Assembly: GCF_964355755.1 (NCBI RefSeq)
Contig: NC_092677.1
Coordinates: 4,781,001 to 4,841,000 of the forward strand
Length of the DNA: 60,000 bases
Source: Antedon mediterranea
Lineage: Eukaryota; Echinodermata; Crinoidea; Comatulida; Antedonidae
Reading direction: 5' to 3'
The position numbers were made by a program, and so were the translations under genes. A model generated the notes under the pieces. It was not told the origin of the DNA. It saw only the letters and a program-made list of their open reading frames with translations, and did no database searches. Positions 54,970-60,000 of this stretch are shown piece after piece; the stretch's first letter is position 1; each line of letters starts with the position of its first letter.

Positions 54970-56030
54970 GACACTGGTCGGAAACAAGATTCTATCATTA
55001 TACTGAGATTAGGTTCATGAGTTAATAAACTCATGTGGAAAAAACTTGCATATCAAAAACAGTTTTGTCTGGCTAATCGGCTAGACTTCTTCAGCATGAG
55101 GTGATGTTATTAACTGTTCCGTCATAGATTTTTTTGTAACCTTAGTCAGAGGGTGTTTAATAATTATAATTTATGATGTAGCAAAAACTGTGGTGTATTT
55201 ACTTTTAGTAATTTGTAGAATAAGGAGAGGATACTTTTTTTCGAATGAAAATATCTTCTATTATATTTGTTAAAACATCAAATTGCAGTAAATTGATTCA
55301 ATTACCTTGTTAGTCTAATAATAAATCGTTGCACTTATATATAATATATGTGACCCGCTCTGGCGAAACCCGCTGTTTGTCGGCATTTCAAATTTCGCGC
55401 TAGTAGCAAACAACGTAAAAATTTGTCATATCGGCCAAATTCGGATTTTTGCATATTATGAAAGAAGAAGTATTAAAGAACAATTGTACCAAATATGAAT
55501 CTCCAAATCCAAATAAAAAGTGTAAAAAATACCATTTTAAAACACCCACCTAATATTCAGCCTGTTAACCTAACGATTTTAAGTCCCACGGGTAAGAAAA
55601 CTTCGAATTATTGTTCATATTCTTTGAATCGTTATTCGAAAACGCCATGACAGTTTACAGAGTGCCATACACCAAATTAAAGCCAAGACATAGCTTAATC
55701 CAAATATGGCAGTTATAGGCAGGGCTAAGCAAATTAACCAATAGTAAACCGATTTTTCCATGACATCATTTTAAAATCTGTCACTCAACTCGTAAACTGA
55801 AACCGTTGTTGCTAACCACGTGACAACAACATTTCGTTTTGATTGGTCAATACTCATTGTGTTCTCGATTTACTGGAAAATCCAAAATGGAGGCTTACTC
55901 GGTGGGCATGGCCATGAGGCCGTTTTCGACATCAATGTTTATGGTAACGACGCTTTGGATTTCAATTTCTTCATTAGTTGATGTTTACAACGCTATTGAA
56001 TCAGTTATTAATGTTATTTGCTTAAAATGT
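54970..56030. other. Non-coding flank, no gene seen
   Basis: AT-rich, then a more GC-mixed stretch from 55350. No exon with convincing support. It precedes a broken gene fragment and may be the promoter side of a mobile element. Confidence 0.4.
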
Positions 56031-56039
56031 CGAGTTCGA

Positions 56040-56983
56040 ATGATTTGGGAGAAAATGGGATAGCCGCGATGTTGAATATGATGCCAGAGCCTGTGGAATG
56101 TATGTAGTAGAAAACTTGGATGATGTTTTGACCGATTACTTTGCATTACCCTCAGGGTATGATTCGGATAACGGTAAGTACTGTGATTAAAATAAGCATT
56201 AAAATCAAAATATACGTCAAATATACTTTTTATAGCCCATTATGCCTAGGCTAAGCTAACCTAACATTTTTATTTTTAACCCGATAGTTTCACTCAGTTA
56301 GTGAAATAGGCCCGTCCGCCCTTCTTGAACCTGATCGTAGGCCTAGGTTAGGTAGGCCTAACTAAAATATTTTCTTGGGCATACCGTAGTCAACTATTAC
56401 TACGGTTTATGCTAGGCCTATGCTACCTACTAATACGTACAAATAACAAAGCATGTTTATACTAAGTACTACTCTACTACTACTAGGCCTAGCTAGACCT
56501 AACCTAGATACCTAGGCTAGTAGTAGTAGGTTAGGCCTACACTTCTACTAGGCCTATTTAATTTTTCTCAATAGTTGGCGCATAAAGGACTTTAAACTAC
56601 TACAATAAAAACAAACTAATTATTATAATTGTATATGCTTCTTTAAATAGATGCAGGAAATGTGAGTAGTGATGATGATTCTGTTGATCATGAAGATGAA
56701 TCAATTGTCACTGGAAGTAGCGATGATGATCAGATGTCGGATGTAGAAAGTGAAGAACAAATGGATATTGAGCAGGACTCCACCCGAAATTGTTGATGAT
56801 GCTGAAAATGAATTTGAAGCAGCAAATAACATTGCCCAGAATCTTGATATTGTAGTGCCACAAGAGAAAGTGTGTAAATGTAACTGTATCATCTTCAATG
56901 GTCAAAAATGCATTAACCAGTTCACAGACGATGAGATGAATGAAATAAGTTTTATTCAATCGTTTTTTTTTACAGCAGAATAA
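56040..56983 (+). pseudogene. Fragment of a transposon-associated protein, two exons, frameshifted
   Basis: Exon 1 (about 56040-56173) reads YDARACGMYVVENLDDVL and ends at a gtaag donor in phase 1. Exon 2 (from 56651) starts in matching phase with an Asp/Ser-rich stretch. A frameshift near 56776-56800 is needed to reach the second half (EIVDDAENEF, then KVCKCNCIIFNGQKC and INQFTDDEMNE), which ends at 56983. The Cys-rich CKC..C..F pattern followed by an acidic helix resembles the N-terminal part of a large, uncharacterised family often linked to transposons in marine invertebrates. The rest of that protein is absent. Identification is tentative. Confidence 0.45.
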
Positions 56984-56989
56984 ATTAAA

Positions 56990-58240
56990 ACTGAACTTGT
57001 GGGCATGAAAACATGTTATAATGCTTATGAACCTCTATTAAATGCAATAATTCTTATTAAAATTACTTTTTTATTTCTTTGTTTGCCACGCAGAAAAAAA
57101 GACTGTACATAAAAGTAATAATATACAAAATAAATTATTAAAAATGGCAGGATTTTTATTTGCCAAAGTTACAGTTATTTTTTCCTTATTTTCACATGTT
57201 AATTGTTTATTACATGGCTCCAACACCCACCCACCCAGATGCCCTGCTTTTCGAGAAGTTGTTATTTCAATTTCACATTGTTCGTAAACCAAACATTGTT
57301 TCATTGGGCTGGGATCTACAAAGCATTGTTTTTATTGGGCTGGGATCTACAAAATTCTATTGATCATTGTAAAATAGTAAAGTTTTATTACAAATAATTT
57401 ATATCACATTTTAATTCAATTCAAAATTATTTAATCATCCCACACGGGGCAATTCAAATAAAAAGGTCTGAATTAAAATGATCTTACAAAATACACAAAA
57501 TATCACAATACACAGTACAAAATAAGTTTAGTCAGCAAACGATTCGGTCAGACCTCCTAAGATAATGCACAACCTTCTCGATTTAATCAACAATTTTTAA
57601 ACCCCGGTTGCGAGGCGGGTTTGTGAAAATTATTGGGTTTGTCCGTCTGATTATATTGAAATTGCTATTTCGCCGACATTCATTTTGTGGCGCACGTGGT
57701 TTTGCGAGTTTTAACGGATTGCGTTTATACCAGGACGAGGTCAATGCTTCCTTACTAACCAGATAATTCCGTAATCACTGCAGTGTATATCAGGAAAATC
57801 TTCCTTTGAATTATAGGCCTTCGTTACGAGAATCGACTTCAGACTTATAAACTATTTATCCGTACTGTACGTTGGGTTCTGCGTTACGGGCTTTCTGTGT
57901 GTGCACACTGTACATTGCGTAGCGGGCTACAACAATGACGCACGCGACATCGACAGTTTGCGAGCAAATATTTTTCTACGAGGCCCTTAATTGTTTATAG
58001 TCCACGAGTGACAACGTAGTCAGAGACTACGACATGCTATCGTTCATAAGAAACGAGAGCAATCTTTTTCAACCAACGGTTGCCGTCCGTGGCCAATCAT
58101 TAAGGACTTTACGTAATTTACGAAACACGAAGGGAAGGTGCTCATGAATAATGTATGCGTGAGCTTTAACAAAGTGGGCGGAGCTTAGAGTGAAATTCCG
58201 TCGTCTTTAACTTTATAACGATAAAGTTGTCCTGGTACGG
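56990..58240. other. No gene seen
   Basis: About 1.2 kb without supported exons. Around 57300-57355 a 24 bp phrase, ttgggctgggatctacaaa, occurs twice in tandem. From 57600 base composition is more balanced, but no repeat or ORF stands out. Confidence 0.4.
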
Positions 58241-58249
58241 ATAAGGCGT

Positions 58250-58410
58250 GATTCCAGGCCCGTAGCCAGAATGCATCAGAGGGGGGGTTTTCTTGACACC
58301 AAGTATTTTGCGAGCGCAGCGAGCAACTGTAGGCTGGGGGCCAGGGGCCGCCAAGGGCCCCCGGTCGGGGTCGAGGGGGTGAAGGCCCCTGGAAGCTTTG
58401 GCTCTCAGAG
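58250..58410. repeat. Interspersed repeat fragment (cgtagccagaatg / gcgagcgcagcgagc type)
   Basis: Contains ggcccgtagccagaatg, gagggggggttttcttgac, ttttgcgagcgcagcgagc and gggcccccggtcggggtcga. GC-rich against its surroundings. This combination is recognisable as a dispersed repeat type in marine invertebrates; class unknown. Confidence 0.5.
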
Positions 58411-58611
58411 CAATTTCGGTTGTTTTAATAAGCTTACAGCAGAGACATTTTTTACCTACTAAAATCTGAGTTATGCAGAGAAATTATATAGTACAGTATT
58501 ATGGAAGTTAGTAGTACTGATCATGAAATACAGCTTTATTGTTGCAAAAAAGTATATTATATTAGGCCCTTAAATAATTTCTTATCCTATAAACATAAAA
58601 AACAAATAGTA

Positions 58612-59691
58612 CCGTATATTTCGGTGTACAAGTCGCACCTGTGTATAAGATGCACCCATAACGGAACCTGAAATATTAGTATTTTTTATGTAGTCGATGC
58701 ATAAGACGCACTTATTTCTAGGCCGAAATTTAAACATTTTACAATCAAAATAATGGTATTTTAATAATAAAACAACGATATTTGAGACATATTTATTAGA
58801 ATCAAATGATATAATTTTGTTTGATTGCCTTTATTACATCGTAATCAGTCTCTACTTCAACTGAACGTTCAATGAAAAGGGAAATCCCCATATTGTTTCA
58901 GTTACGATGCACTGTGTGGGTAGGGCTAGCCTATGTCTATTTAAGTAACTTTAATTTCATATTATTTAAATATATACCTTCTTATTGTGTGTATGACCAT
59001 TATAAAATCAATCCAGATGATGTTCAGTTTTTTGGGCTGATAATGAACCAGGAATATCATGTTGGGTAGGCCTATATGAAAATCTTTCCTATTTCCATGC
59101 ATGCATTACAGCAATATGAGGAGATGTGCTCCTTGCCTGGTGGCCAGCACTGTTGGCCATATACACTATGAGATTAGGGGAAGCTACTTAACACAATAAC
59201 AACACACTCTTTTAGATATCGCTTGACATACGAACTATTGCCTACATGATTATAAAATTATGTGATTGTTGATATAGAGATGTAATAAACATAAACCACC
59301 GTGATCAAGGGAAATAGTTATTGTGTAATTAAAATGTGACACTACCGTAAGTAATGGACTCTTCCATAAATGTGTTGCGCTGTGATGCTGCATGCTGCTG
59401 CTAGAATACACACCCGCGAGTTCAGAGAGTATTACTAGGCCTGGGTAAAATATCTAATGCGTACTGTAATATTAATTAATACAGTCGAGGATGACAATTT
59501 ACCTTAACTAAAAATTCAATAAACTTGTTACCCGCTGTGGTTAGACAGGAGTGAGTAACTAGCTAGGCTTACATTGCAGAGTAGTACACTATTTTTAATT
59601 AATTTAAGTATTAGTAGGTAATTAAATTAATTAGGGTAACATTGGTCAAATTTGCGTGTCAAAAGTGCGTCTTATACACCGAAATATACGG
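58612..59691. mobile_element. 1.1 kb inverted-repeat element (CCGTATATTTCGGTGTA ends)
   Basis: Left end CCGTATATTTCGGTGTACAAG.CGCAC; right end GTGCGTCTTATACACCGAAA followed by TATACGG. The roughly 28 bp inverted repeats have two or three mismatches. A further internal copy of the motif (tgcataagacgcac) is at about 58699-58712. No transposase ORF. Confidence 0.75.
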
Positions 59692-60000
59692 CAGGCCTAC
59701 GTACACGTACCAATTTAACTCAGCACCATTTTTATTCAAGTTTACACAGTGAAATTCTTTGGTTTAATGAAAAATATTTCCAGGAAAAAAATAAAAATCC
59801 CCAAAAAGATTGAACTGAACTGAACGTAATCTTGTGCGTTCCGAAAAGCCCGGCCGAAGCACGCGATTGGTCAGTCCATTTTCTGTCATATTTATAACCA
59901 TCATCTCTCAACAATCTCTCGATCTCACGCTCAGCAGTGACTTTGACATCGGACAATCTTTATATTCGATCGATTTAAACATAGTCAATAGAAGTAAAAT

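Overview
The window is eukaryotic and animal. Its coding sequence is split into short exons with GT-AG introns and consistent splice phases. It holds immunoglobulin (Ig) domains, cytoplasmic tyrosine motifs, a sialidase fold, an animal Ty3/gypsy retrotransposon and many inverted-repeat elements. The AT-rich background and the scattered palindromic octamer TAGGCCTA suggest an echinoderm. That placement is an inference, and I cannot name the class or species.

Layout. (1) 469-768, + strand: last exon of a sialidase-like gene whose other exons lie left of the window. (2) 3350-7271, - strand: an Ig-domain membrane receptor with three Ig exons, one membrane span, and a tail built from repeated tyrosine cassettes. 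(3) 9.2-16.8 kb: the spacer of an inverted duplication, holding a ~130 bp satellite array split by a 3.4 kb TTAA-flanked element that itself carries a LINE fragment. (4) 17007-25097, + strand: the head-to-head paralogue of the receptor. Its Ig exons are nearly the same size and sequence, but its tail is different and contains classical ITIM motifs. (5) 27654-54909, + strand: a gene with Ig exons followed by a sialidase-like domain. Its exon phases fit from 27654 to the stop at 54909. One 12.6 kb intron (31823-44465) is almost wholly nested fold-back elements. Another (45363-54570) holds a full-length, young Ty3/gypsy element on the - strand. (6) 54.9-60 kb: no clear host gene, only a broken fragment of a transposon-associated protein, an interspersed repeat and a TIR element.

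How the genes may work together. Two ITIM-type Ig receptors lie between two genes with sialidase-fold domains, one of which also has Ig domains. In vertebrates, Siglecs are Ig receptors with ITIM tails that bind sialic acid. This cluster has the parts of an independent sialoglycan-sensing module. The sialidase-like domains appear to lack several catalytic residues, so they may bind sialic acid rather than cut it. This functional reading is inference; the gene structures are read directly from the sequence.

Limits. Gene starts are mostly unresolved because signal-peptide exons are short and hard to see. The boundary between the + strand receptor and the Ig-sialidase gene is uncertain: two phase-compatible microexons (19 and 20 nt) bridge them.
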